A stretch of DNA of 64,000 nt from Xiphydria camelus (taxonomy: Eukaryota; Arthropoda; Insecta; Hymenoptera; Xiphydriidae): contig OY783191.1 of assembly GCA_963678675.1 (NCBI GenBank), positions 39,844,602-39,908,601 of the forward strand. Direction: 5' to 3'. The position numbers and the translations under genes were made by a program. The number at the start of each line of letters is the position of its first letter. The first letter of the stretch is position 1. This document shows, piece after piece, positions 37,647-50,590 of this stretch. Under the pieces are notes generated by a model. The model was given only the letters and a program-made list of their open reading frames with translations, did not search any database and was not told the origin of the DNA.

Positions 37647-40600
37647 GTGTAGGCGTCCCGACGAAGTTCGTTAAACTGTCGTTTCGGTGGAACCGGGTAT
37701 ACACAGCCGACGAACGGCGACGACAGTTCTCTCGGCTCGGATTCGCCCGATGCAAAGAAGCGACGGAGGGTTTGAGAGAGAGAGAGTCGCGAAGGGATCG
37801 ATCCTATACACATCCAGCTGTGTTGGGGCAGGATGCCGCCTTTTTCGGTTCACGGGCGAAAAAAGTATCCGACCCGCGGAGAGATCCGTCCGTGAATTCG
37901 CGTTGACTGTGAATTTTCCCGCGTGACCGAGCGAAAGGGGTACAAAGAGGCTCCATCCAGCGCGGAGGAGGGATCCTCCGGCTTCGAAGATCGCGCCGAA
38001 CCTCCTTTCGGCGCAGTCTTTGCAAACTCCCTTCGAAGATATACCTAGCGCGTACACAAAGGTCTCTCGGGGAATACGGGCGCGGAACGTGGATGGATCT
38101 ATGTACTCGTAGCTGCTCAAAGTTTGCCCGGAAGTGAATAGAGATCGGGAGGAAGCTTGAAGTGGAGGCGAAGAGAAGTAGGGATCTATAGACAGGACCG
38201 AATCTCCTTCACTGCGGGGTATATTTTCCCGCTCAATGTGTGTGAGAACTGTTTTCGTTGTTTTTTTTAAATCGCGGATACGAGTGATGCAAAATAAAAA
38301 AAATACAAAGTGGATCAGTCGTGGTTTTAGCAATCAATGCAATTGAGTAAATTTAACAGGGCTAATAATTGTTTAAAAATCCCAATCGTACGGCGCAACT
38401 TGCTCTAGAAATCGAAACTCTGAGTCGCCACCGTGCGATACCGGTATTTCAAATTTGTCGAAAACAATGTTGACGGGAGAACAAAAAATGAATACATACT
38501 CGACATACTTTTTTTTTCGCATGACGTTGGTACTCTACGCTTTTTTTTTTGGGGGGGGGGGAACTACACACCTACACGATACACATTCGTTCGCGCGCCG
38601 ACGAGGAAGCGGAACGTAATGAGAAAGATAATAAGGCGAGCGACGGTATCACGGACGCGCGCGCGCCTCTCGTTACACGTAGAGTACCGCGGCGCAACGC
38701 TCCGGTCTATTGTCACGAAAAAGGTGAAAGAGGAGGGAGAGTGGAAGTTTATAATGCGGGAGGGTAAACCGTTGGTCCGTGAGTCGCGCGTGACGGGGTA
38801 GGAGGCCACTACGGGGTAGTGGCACGAGCGCGTTATTGTTTTGGCGGTTCGTTACTCTCTTGTTTTGATCCCCCGAGCTTCGGGGGTGCGTTGGCGCCCA
38901 GAGGTACGGGGGAAGCGGAAGCGGGAGAAGGTTACCCGGCCTTTACACAGGTTGAATTTTATGCTCAACTAATTTTCCGAGCTGCCAATATAAATAAATG
39001 TACGTTGCCCCGCGCCTCGGGCCAACGAGGGCTTTGTCGACGCGTCTCGGGGGGTGGCGACGAGCCGCAGCCACCACCGCGCGCTCGGCTCTCGATCTAA
39101 ATTAATAAGTCGTAATTAGCGGCGGCGTGTGGCGACGAACGCTAGGGGGGGTTGAAACGCGCGCGTGGAATAGGCGCGTACTCGATATTTACACCCGTCG
39201 CGTCGAGGGGTGTAATTTGGAGCGTCGGATGCAATTGATCGCGGCATCGAGTGATATTTATTTCGTGAGCTTATTTATTCGATTAAAATATCGAGATCGC
39301 GATTGTGATCGGCAGACGGATACATCGCGGTGAAAATCGCACGACGAAGTAGGCGTAGCCGCGCGAAAGCTCGCTTCCCACGCGACGTGGAAGCAAAAAG
39401 TCCGCTGACAATGAGATTCGATCTTGCCGAGGGAGCAATTTCATCGAACTCGCGCGCAAAGTCTTCCCGGAAGACGGATACCGGCAATTCGCCTCGACTT
39501 GTCGACAAGATCGCGCGGTGCTTGCCGCGGGAATCCGCGTTATTAAATTTTCATCGAGTGTAGAACAACCTGGCGGGGATCGCGTTGCGGTATGTGTGCC
39601 GATATATAAACGAGGGGGAGAGGCGGATCCTGCTTCTGCCGTACGACGAGGTGGATGCTATTTACGTGGATTCTGAGAGAAGGGGAGAAATTATTTGTAT
39701 TGTACGTTCGCTGATAGCACAAGAAACTCTGTAAGAACGATGCAAATGTAGAAGAAAAATAGAGAGATCGAATGGAAAATACTTTTACCGATTAGAGATA
39801 AAAGAGGGAGAAAATATACAAAATTACTTCTACGATTATATAATTGACAGGCTTTCCAGAGAGAGAAAGAGAGAAGGGATACGAGAAAAAAAATACCAAG
39901 ACAAAAGTCAAACAGTTTTCTCGATCGTGCGAATACGGTGGAGCTCGAGTATCTACTTATTCGTATTCGCAGCATCCGCATGTATTCCACGACAATGACG
40001 GAACTTTCGGAAACGCTACAGTGACGAATGTCGCTTCGAATATAAGAATATCAAGGACTCGATCTAATAATCTCGCGGAAAACGATACTCGGCTTCCAAA
40101 TTCTCATCCCGAACGATTCATATCCACCATTCCCATTAGGAAACAAACTAAAATGCTCGATTTATCCTCCCGACTAAAATCGATGTGCAATTTCAAGCGC
40201 TCAGGATCGGTGATCCGTCTTATTCGACCGACATCTTCCTCGTGCGACCCTTTAAAATATTACTAATTTCAGGACTAACGAAATTTCCGATCTCCCGAAG
40301 CAAGGATCACCTCGACGTACCGAGTGCCCCGAGCGCGTTTCACCCCGATGTACATACATACATACATATAGGTATCCCAAGATACTGGATACGCGCACAC
40401 ACGTTCGAGAAGAAATTGAATTTTACGATGATTACGCGAGGATCGGGGGGTTCCAATTTTCCGTCGGATTTCGCGGCGGAAACCACTTCCCCTCTCCTTT
40501 CTCAGCCCGGAACTTCGAGCCCGCCGTACCCTCCGTGCCCGCGTGACCGGTCGCGACGGAAAGACTCCTCGTTACGATGTCTCCGCGGATGTTGATCCAC

Positions 40601-41144
40601 CGTCGCGTGACGGGGGGAGGGGTGATTTGATTAGCGTCTGGAAGTTTGAGCACCGACAATTTCAATTATTCAAAACCGCACCTTCCCGCGTTCCCCCTTC
40701 GTTTCGCCTTCTCGCCGCCCCCGACCCCACCGCGGCGCGTTTCTCGCGGAACACGTAACGACGAGGCGTCTCCTGTGCCCCCCTAATGGCGTAGGTAGGT
40801 ATACGGTAACGGTCTCCTTTCAGAATATCCGATCGTCCGTTTCCGCGACGGGCGAGAGCTGCCTAAAAATTCACAGCCGCGGAGGGAGATGAACTTCCCG
40901 CTGCGCAGCCGGGACTTTATCGAGCGTCGATCGACCTTGAAACTTTCGAATTTACGGGCGACTCGTCGCCGCGCTCCATTCATCGCGCGCTAATTTAGCG
41001 GGTGGGCCGTGCTCGCATATCCATGGCTACACGCTGGGAAGCGAGAGCGTATACGGGAAATGTATGGTGGCGGTGCGTATGTAGGCGTTTAAGGTAGTGG
41101 CTGATCGATTTCTTAAATAATATAAAGTATGTCGATAAAATATA

Positions 41145-41303
41145 TATCATCGCCCTAATAAAAAAAGTGTCTAACTCCGTTTCAGAAAATTGTACAGGAG
41201 AGAAGAAAACTCGTTTATTTAGACGTTATTCTAATAGATGGCAGCAAAATTACATTTTTGCCAAAAAGTGGAGTTGGCCACTTTTCTTATTAGGGCGACG
41301 ATA
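41145..41303. mobile_element. Inverted-repeat element adjoining the 41302 palindrome
   Basis: The ends TATCATCGCCCTAATA and TATTAGGGCGACGATA are complementary with one mismatch; inside them AAGTGTCTAACTCC pairs imperfectly with GGAGTTGGCCACTTT. Its right end runs directly into the next palindrome. Confidence 0.8.
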
Positions 41304-41427
41304 TGAGGAGCACAGTTCCAAAACTCGTTTAGTCCATTCGCAGTTTGTCCTATAATTGCTAATAGTTTAGCGATTATAAGGCAAACTGCGAATGGACTAA
41401 ATGAGTTTTGGAACTGTGCTCCTCATA
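41302..41427. mobile_element. Foldback MITE: 126-bp near-perfect palindrome
   Basis: The left arm starts TATGAGGAGCACAGTTCCAA and runs through AAACTCGTTTAGTCCATTCG and CAGTTTG; the right arm repeats it inverted with only a few mismatches and a loop of about 10 nt. TA lies at both ends, giving TGAGGAGC termini with TA target duplication. Confidence 0.92.
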
Positions 41428-43160
41428 TACAGAGATGCGTTTCCCTGTATCCGCCATTCGCCGTCCCGTCGGCGAAATCCGCGGCCCGCGGGAAAATGCC
41501 GAAATGTTGCCATCGAAAAGAAAAAAATGTCATCTCCTCTCTCGTCCTACAGAAATTCGCGGTTCCCACACCCCCGGATCGCCGAATGAAATTCCTCAGC
41601 CGGACGTGATCGTTAAAAGCGTTTCCAACACCGCGAGTCTACACGCACGTTTATCCCACGAATTTCGAGTCGACTGCACGAACGAACCCCGACGAGCCCA
41701 CGCGCTACCCCCTCTCCATCCGTCGATAAAATTCGTTCTTCCACTCCTCGACGCGATGTGTATTTTCCGAGTGGACGAATCGATGAGTCTTACCAACCGC
41801 AGTTTCGGTATCCCAGGCGTTATAGAAAAACTTGGCCAAGCGCGGCGGAAGAAACGAAATAAATTAACGACGATCCCCGAGAGAAGCGGAGCTGACAAAA
41901 CGTAGCTTTATTAAAGGGAGCAAAATACGGAACGGCGACACAAAAGAAAAAAAGAGACAAAGCGATACCCGGAAAGACCTGAAAGGACCGAGAGACGGGC
42001 GCAAAGATTTTATCGGAGAAACTCTCACACAGGCGACGCGAAGATGAAGGGAGGAGTGCACGTAACACCGGAAGTTCGCGTCAGCGCGGAAAACAAGTCG
42101 GAGGTTCTTAGAAGTTTAAGAAGAAATTTTTAAATTACGGGTAATGCGAAGCTTTGGAATCCCCGAGAGAACTGGATACTTCGATTTCTTCCCCTTTTGA
42201 TCTTCACCACTATTTACTCTTGGCGTTATTCTTAATCTTCTCCTTTTGTTATCTCTTTCTCTCTCTCGGAGAGCGCTTCGCTTCAAAGTTTAACAAGTAC
42301 GTTCCTTCGCCCACGAAAAACTGCCTCGTCCGCAGCATCGCCCGACAGCCCCGAGGGAATCGCGGCCGATACGCACGCGGAGAAGTCGAGGAGGTATACA
42401 ATCGCGAAAGGGGATGAAATTAAGAGCCGTGGAACGACAAACGGAACTCCTGCTGTTTCTCCTCCCCACGGCATCTTCCCGCGGGTCGTTAAGTCTCCAA
42501 AATTTGACGAGCTATAAAAATAATAGGTGTACAACTTTGCTTCCGCCGTTTTTCCGAAATTCGAGGCTTTATTGTAAAAAAAACTGGTTACACGAGTACA
42601 TTTATGATTCAAAGTATTGTCCATCGCTGGTCACTACTTTCTCTCATCTTTCGGGCAGCGTACGAATCCCGCGCTGAAAAAACTGGTCATCTTTTGAAGC
42701 GATCCACGAATCGAAAACGGCGGAAGCAAAGTTGTACAGCTAATAACACCAAAAAGAAAGGGCGGGCGAAAAACTCTCGATCAACGAGAACTCGAAACCG
42801 AACAGCCTGTCCCTGGACGAAGCTTCCGAACTTTCACGTCAACTTGTCGGCCTCTACGGTTTCCCTTTAAACGCAACGACCGACTCGAAGCGAGGACCTC
42901 GATAAACGAGAATAATAGATGGATGCGGTAAACATCGAGTGCAAACATTCAGCGGAGTGAAACCGAGCAGCTCGGGAGTTGTTGATATTGAAGAGGGACG
43001 GATGGATGGGTAAAAGGATACTTGGGAAAGTGGCGGGAGAGAGAGGGAGGAAGGGGAGGCTAGACCTCTCCAGAGATATACCCGCAGTTTAGCGAATTCG
43101 TGGAAAGGCGGACCGAAGTGTTTGAAATTGCGGTTATACGCGTCGGTTTGCTTTACTTAC

Positions 43161-43292
43161 GTTGATTGCAAATAAATGAAAGCGCGCGAGCGATGCCGGT
43201 GCACCGTGCGCGCGCTCGAAGTAGTAACTAACCGTGGCGCGCTGGCGTATATCAACTCTTTTACGTTTGGCTTGAATGCAGGGTTGGAAAGG
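43161..43292 (-). CDS. Candidate cassette exon (phase 2 to phase 2) carrying an ELIY motif
   Basis: On the minus strand the acceptor gtctcgttttttag is followed by 132 open nt and a strong donor, CAAC before gtaagtaaag. Phase 2 on both sides lets it fit exactly between the 52703 exon and the 25717 exon. The 44-codon peptide contains FKPNVKELIYASAPRLV; its ELIY core repeats the motif found some 14 times in the giant exon. It lies inside the 27-kb intron. Both splice signals are good, but the peptide end is Arg/His-rich and could be chance. Confidence 0.42.
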
Positions 43293-44783
43293 CTAAAAAA
43301 CGAGACACGTTCCGCGGGACCATCGCTGCCCCTTCCCTCTTCACCCCTCCGCCCCTTTAACGTGCAGTTTTTCTCTTTCACGTTCTCCAGAAAGGTCGAA
43401 AGGCGATAACACGGTCCCGTCGTCCGTCCGACAAATACTCCCCGGTCTTTCCACGCCGCCCACGCGCGTCCCACCCGCGCTATCGGCCGCCCCCATGGAC
43501 GTCCTCCGGTTCCTTTTGTAGCCGACGAGGGCGAGAAGGTGCAATGTAAGGTACCGGGAATATATTTCACCTGGTTAATAATATCGCGCACGAGTACTCG
43601 GAATATAACATATGTAGTATACATACACGCGAGAGGGATGCACGAGCGAGAGCGCTCACCCCCGTATCTCCCTTATTGAATTTGCGAGACGGCCACCCTC
43701 GAACGGGGGCCAAAATTTCGGCGTACATTTTCGAGAACAAATGGCCTGGCGGGCACTTTAACGGAAAAGTCCATATCAAATATTTACGTCGCCATGGGAC
43801 GGCAGCTGCTGCGGTCCTTCTTTCTCGCGCGATGTCCCGCAGGAGAGGACGAGAAACACGCGCCAGTGTAGTTATGTAAGAAGGACAAGGAGAAACCGAG
43901 GACATCCCTCCTCGCGACGTCCCACAGAATTTTCATCCTTCTTTCCTTCGCGTCCGATACCGGCCGTCCCGCGGGACTACCGGGAGGAGGGAGTAATGAA
44001 CCGCGCCTACGCCTGTGGTATCTAGCCTCTCGCTCGGAACCTCCTCGCGGGGTGCTTTTGACGAAAAAATAATCATCGCTCGTCCCGATTTCGCGCGGAT
44101 ACGCCGCGCGTTCGGCGAACGCGCGAGTTGTCGGGGGGTGAATAAATTTTCGCGGAGTTGATTCGTCGCGGCGGCGCCGGGGGGGGGGGGGGGTGAGCCG
44201 TCTCGAGAAAAGTCTCCAACGAGAGCCGACACTAATTCAATCTCGCGTGGGCGGCGATAAAGGAAAAGTAACTGCGACTTTTTCTTCCACGCGTGGAACC
44301 CGCGTCTCGCGTGTAAAGCAATACTTTCTCAGCGACGGCGGTGGTGGTAGCGACAGAGAAAAAAAAAGTTCAGTCCATACTTTCTTCGTTGCTGTTAATA
44401 ATAAAAATACGGGAGCACCGAAAAAGGAGCACAGGCGGGTAGATTGCAAAGAATGTATATGTACATATACGATGGACGGGTAATGTAGGTGCAGATTAAG
44501 GGAAGGCGAGCTGGGGGGTGTACGTGCGAAGAAAAAAAGAGATAAGGGAAAGGATCGCATCGTAGAGGAGGCCGCGAGGAAGGGGGGAGAAAGAGGTGGA
44601 TAAAATGCGAAAGAGTGAGTGAGATTAACACCCAGTACCTACGCGCCACCACCGTACGTCGTACGAAGGGGCGAGAGGCGAGTGCTTTGCGCGATAACGG
44701 GGCGATTATGAGCGATACGTGGGAAAGAATCCTATGTAACAGCGAATACACCATCGATGCAAGTCAAAGAAATGCTTTGCGTA

Positions 44784-44926
44784 CACTGAGAAAAAAATTA
44801 TTCTGTTAGAAGGATAATCTGAGTACGAAAGGTAAAATAGATTAAAAATTATCTGAAAGAAGGTTAAATTTTAAACCCTGGAAGGATAATAAACGGAATA
44901 ATTTTTAATCTTTTTTTTTCTCAGTG
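44784..44926. mobile_element. MITE, CACTGAG family, copy B (143 bp, right arm shortened)
   Basis: Same termini and TA flanks (44782-44783, 44927-44928) as copy A. The right arm lacks about 50 bp containing the CTTTCGTACTCAGATTATCC segment, so the full hairpin cannot form. Confidence 0.92.
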
Positions 44927-45765
44927 TAACGATGGGACGAAGAAGAAGGGCTGAGACGCGAGTACGATCGAATAAATATCGCAGAAACGATATCGACCGA
45001 TTACAGCGGAATCGATGGACGTCTCGATCAAAAGCGATGCCGTATGACGTATTACAATCGTTCGTACGTCACGAACAAAACTTCTCTTCGACCCGCATGC
45101 AGAACACACGATTGATTCTTACCGTCCTGCGAGACGCAACGCTTCCAGACGAACATGTGCATTTTGCGACGCGTCCGAAAACTTCCTTTTAACGATATAC
45201 GTATTTAACTCGCGTTTATGCGGACCCCAGTGGTCGCCGTCTCTTTCTGGATAATTATTTTCTCTTTTAAACGTCCAACAGCGATAAAATATGTCGGCAG
45301 ATCAACTTATATCACAGCGTCGAAGGATAGATCGATGACGAGAACGGTATAGTACAGGCGGTATCTATACCTATAGGTGCGCTCTATAAATTGGTCCCTG
45401 CAACCTGCACAGGTGTACTTTTTCTAATTCTTCTTATTCGTCCTCGGTTCGTTTTACTTCGGATATTAATCGTTAAACTACGTTTTGAGCATTTTTTCAG
45501 GTATGTTTTCGAGTCTATTTATAACTCTAATCTCCTAGATGATCTAAGGGGTTACTCCTCGAAGTTGATATGGTAACTGACGACGGGTGGTCGGATCGTA
45601 GTATCCACGAGCGAGGTTATCGTAGTACACGGCTGTTTCTTTTTTTTTTAATTTAAACTCTACAAAAACCGTTCACGCGTGCTTCACTTTCTATTTGCTC
45701 TCGTTCGCTCCTTTCAATATTTTTCAGCGGTTAACGGGTTAGATTCAAATTTTAATTGCACAAAC

Positions 45766-45790
45766 ACACACATACACACACACGCACCAC
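45766..45790. repeat. (CA)n-rich microsatellite
   Basis: Interrupted ACACAC run with CATACACAC and ACGCACC variants. Confidence 0.85.
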
Positions 45791-46892
45791 CAACTTCGAG
45801 CTCTCCTCCCTTCCATTAAGTCTCGCGGAGTGTAACGACACCTCGATGATTATACCGTACGATTTTTAAATCACATCTCGGCTTCTCGATCGACGAGGTT
45901 GCACCGACGATTAACCGAGAGATTACGGAAATCGCAGGAACGATGGTCGAGTTGTTCCGTTTATCCCTTGATAGATCCTTAATCATGAAAACGTTCGATG
46001 CACTTGATGGCACTTTTAGTTCACGCGTGATGCGGAAAGAGTGGAAAGAGGTACCAAGAGGCAGCCCGCGAGAGGGATTCGCAACGATCGGAAGAATCAA
46101 TTTTGCTCCTCGCGTGCATGTTCGATTTATTTTCGATTATTGGAAATTTAATTGATTCGATATACACGCATACGTGAATATATCAAACTGTCACAAGATT
46201 ATTAAATCCGTCGACTCCGAAAACTATCACTCCCCGTCAAAATCAAATTCCAAATTCGATCGGTCGCACTTTCAACAACTTTGAAATTCAGTCGGTACAC
46301 GCAACCAGAGAACCGCGCCGAGAGGCTCTGAGTTTGTTACTTCCAGCGGTTAAGCGTCAATGACACACGTGGGACGCGTGTGGCGGAGTTCTTCGATGTT
46401 GTTATTTACCTCGAGAGGGACGAACACCTTCGATGTTTCGAATATGAATCAACCACCACTGATACTGCCCACTGCCGGACTTTGTCATCGACAATAATTT
46501 TCCTTCTCCGATTAGTCTTACATCAGTCTATTATTTCTCGAGCGCGTTAAGTTCACGTTTTCGTTACAAGGCGAGTCGTTGATCGCGCATCTCCACCGGT
46601 TTGCTTCCTTTCTTCGGTTTCAATCGTGCGACACCATCGGATCGCCGCGAGATGTCACGTGCGAAGGTATCAGAAACGCTTTCGGGAGGGCTGCCGGACA
46701 GATTGACGGGGATGATAATGATCTTGCGTGACGGGGAGATGTGTTGGTACTGTTCCGATGGATTCTGTTGGTACTACGCCACAGGGTGGAACAGGGTTGA
46801 CGAGGGAGTGGTGGCGTGCACACACCCCAGGCAGGGAACGGAGCTTGCGAAGAACCTGAGCGCTTGCGCGGTACCGTCTGCCCACGGGGTGT

Positions 46893-46893
<1 letters not shown>

Positions 46894-46928
<35 letters not shown>
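46894..46928. repeat. (CCTG)n tetranucleotide repeat, about 9 units
   Basis: Tandem CCTG, reading LPAC repeats on the plus strand of a chance ORF. Confidence 0.96.
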
Positions 46929-47891
46929 ACCTGCCCGCTTTCGCTCTACCTGGCTCGCGTATCTGTTTTTCTTATTACACGCCACCTACGCGTTTTACAG
47001 CGCCCACGCCGTCGTATGAGAGGGCAGAGATGTAAAAGGTGATGAGTCTGTAAAGCTGATGTAGAGAGAGAGGTACGGGTATATGTATTATACTTCTAAG
47101 TAATACAATCATTTACGTATATGTAAATATAAATGATCGTACGACGAAGGAGGAGAAAGAAGAAAAAAGAGGAAGAAGAGAAGGAGAACGGGAAGAAAGA
47201 GGGAAAAGTTGTTCTATATCTCGAACGGAAGAGAATCCAGGGTAACTTTGGGACAAGTTTTCATTGCCCGTTGTATAAAACGTTGAAAGTCGGAAAATAA
47301 GTTCCACTGAAAGGACAGGCGGTAAGGAAGTGCTGTACGTTGCATTATCGCGGTATCCTTGTACGCGATGAAAGAGGTTATACGCTCCGGGGGGCGGCTC
47401 TTCCTTGCCAGAGCATCACAGTGACGCGTCAACGTGCAAAAGAACCGCGAAATATTCGTCGTTGTGCTCGCAATGGTATCGTCGGTAGAGCTGCTACCGA
47501 TACCAGCATTTTTCTCGCTCGAGCGCGGATGTGCGAGGAAAGAACTCGTTGCGATGTCGTAAAAGGGGGTCTTGCATTCGTGTTCGTGGATATACTATAT
47601 ATACATACAGGGTCTTTGGTCAGATTCACGCCAGTGGAGCGGGTTGCATATCGATTGGGGCACACTACCCGCTGCGTTTTCCTATAATTCGCTGGTAATT
47701 CCGATAGCCGAGATCCGAACCAAATAGACGTGTGTCAGTCTGAGAAACATCGGTCATCTCAATAGTGGTGAAATGAGAAGACCAATGTTTTTATTGGCTG
47801 TCGGTACAACCACCGAATTACAAGAAACCGCAGCGGATGGAGTGCGCCAATCGATATGCAACCCGCTCCACTGGCGTGTATACGTAACACA

Positions 47892-48061
47892 TATCGATAC
47901 CTTACTTTGAAAATCTCGTAAGTGCAATTTTTGACAAAAATGCCACTTATAGTCACTTACTGTGGTCAGATTTTAAACCTTAACGCGCGGTAAGAGCTAT
48001 AAATGGCATTTTTCTCAAAAATTGCACTTACGAGGTTTTCAAAGTAAGGTACCTATCGATA
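47892..48061. mobile_element. MITE, TCGATACC family, copy 2 (about 170 bp)
   Basis: Same arms as the copy at 30440-30604, with about 10% differences and a small insertion in the right end (GGTACCTATCGATA instead of GGTATCGATA). The pair of copies defines a dispersed family. Confidence 0.9.
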
Positions 48062-50590
48062 TGCAGATTGAGTCGGTACTATTGAGGGACTAAAATAATG
48101 GTTGATTTGTTGTGATAATCAATTATTATGCTGATAATAAAGATTCGACCACCAAACGTTGATACCCTATTTATCAGGAAAAATAAAAATTTCTAAAGAG
48201 CGATTACAATTCAATGATCTAATCGATGTCAAAAATTCAATTTCTTTTCAAAAATCGAGAAAATACATACAGTCTCCGGTATTACGAAGTCATCTCGAAT
48301 ACCGTAGCCAGTCATACAGATATAGCTATCGTACTTTACACTTTCCACGCTAATGCGTCCCCAAGCGCATTCCACAGGACATTAATAATCATTGTGTACT
48401 TACTAACCGCCCCACCGACTCCACCTGGCCCGGCCAGGGGAGACTCAATATACATACACCCTCTCTTCTGTGTACAACGGATAACGGCGCGTTACAGCGG
48501 CTTTACGAGACCCGAATCTCACTCGACGGTGGCCGTAATCATTCATAATGAACTTTGCGAGTCGCGCGGCACACCTTACGTAGAATAGAAGGCACGGGAG
48601 GCGCACCTTACCGATATCCGCATCGCGGATATGTACAGATCGACCCAACCCGCCTGCTCATTTCCACCCCTGCCCACGTACGCGCACCCGCAACTGCACC
48701 TATTCCTCAACTACCATTTTCAGCTTGCGCTGCAGTGACCCGGAAGTTCCGCGTTAAACTAATGCGCGAGCAGTCGCGAAGTTCGAGTCGTCGAAAAAGC
48801 GTCATCTTTGGCCCGGCTCCAGGACGGCGCGAAGTGCTCGCGGCAATGCGAGAGGGATATAAAATTTTCCGAAAAATTGCGAGTAGCTCCTTCATCCGCC
48901 TCTTTCAGTTGACACTTCGACGGCCTCCTCTCGTACTTTGTTCACGAATACCACAATTTTCACGCTGGATTCGCTTACTTTGAACCGAAATGGATGGATG
49001 GATGAAACGAGAGAACAAAAATGGAGAGAATAGAGAAATATCATTTTCGCTCGGCTCGAACCAACTTTTATTGCTCTCTCGATCCGTCCACGATATCCTT
49101 CATCTCCATATACCTACTTTTTCTCTCTCTCTCTCTCCTTCTATATGTATGTATATCTACATGAGTACAACGACCAACCACTGCAAACGTACCTCTCCCC
49201 TCTTTTGTATACATATGCATATTTATATATTTGATCAAACTGTCGAGTATTTAGATTCTCTCGAGTGAGAAAGGATTAGAGAGAATTAGAGTCACCTCGC
49301 GTAAATCACAATACAGATATTTACACACATTCGATTCGTATATGTGCAAATTTTGTCAAAAAGTTCACGAAACGTCAAAATGCAGCTCGAACGAGAGAAG
49401 TCCCTCGTTGACGTTTAAATCCCACTTTTACGCGACCGCGAAATTTTCGGCGCCAGAGGTCCACCGAGAAATACGGTCCGATAGTCACTTTGTCCGATGA
49501 TCAACATCGCGGAAGGGCTGCTATCAAAGCGATACATCTCGACGCGAGGTATACGGACGCCGACGACCGAGGGTGAACTACACGGGGTGGACGCTGCGCG
49601 AATTTTCAGATTTTACTTCCGCCTTGGAACACATCAGCGACGCGCGACCCGTCGTCGTTAAGGGATAACGATAACGACGTCGACGTAGACGCGACGGGGA
49701 CCGCGCGCGCGCGCGAGAGAGAGATAACGATAAAATAGCCGCGCAGAACACGACGACGCGTAATAACGATATTTCTATTCCTTGCGTTTCCTCCGCGGCT
49801 CTATACGCTCGCATCGACAACGATCGCACAAATTAACGTCGCCTTCGTAACGTTCCACACGACCGGTTTTCGCAATGTATAAATCTCGCGCATAGATATA
49901 CAGGGCAGATCGGACACAAGGGGGCATTGTTACGAGAAATTCCTTTCGTCGAGATATCCTTCCTTTCTTTCTTCCCGCTCTCCGCACGTCCGCGTCGTGC
50001 GGTACGATCGTCGGGAACGAACAAATGGAACGGAATCGAGCACGCGGAACGACCGAGTTCGATGGAGCGTCGTGCTTTCCAGGGCGTCGCGACGACCGAG
50101 GCTGGGATATCACTTCGCGAACCACATGCCCGGGATTGATTTCCATTAGCGAGTGAGTTTTGCAAGAGTGAAATATCCGTATCGCGAAAGAGCGACGAGA
50201 GAGTGAAGTGGATAGAGATCGCGAGAGAGGGAAAGAGATAGATCGCGTACAACACTGATCACGGTTCGAACGTTTTAGACGAGTGAGTCTGCCTCTCTTG
50301 GCCCTCCTGTCGCTCGTGTACTCGCGCGCTTTTTTCCGACGATTATCTCATTCGAAGGACCGAGACTTGTACGACGACGATGCGAATAAAATCGTCGAGT
50401 TTTCGTGATAATCAAAAATTCGAATGCCAAACTTGAAGAACTTTTTTCCAAAATAATTGTGCAAAATTGAATATATCGATTTATTCGACACTCGACTCTA
50501 TTACTCTCTCAGATTAAAAGCCGTTTTACCTTCTCTCCTCCTCGTAGGACGAAAAATAAAATAGCCGCATCGAACTCTGCAAGCGATTTA

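Noticed and set aside
46894..46928. CCTG repeat considered as a coding repeat
   Set aside because: Perfect tetranucleotide repeat; frame changes every unit, so it is a microsatellite rather than a selected peptide repeat.
46601..47035. 144-codon plus-strand ORF with Trp/Cys-rich part and LPAC repeats
   Set aside because: The repeat part is a CCTG microsatellite and the rest has no recognisable family or splice signals.
50266..50274. GGTTCGAAC resembling a tRNA B box
   Set aside because: No A box or acceptor-stem pairing within 90 nt; no tRNA fold can be drawn.
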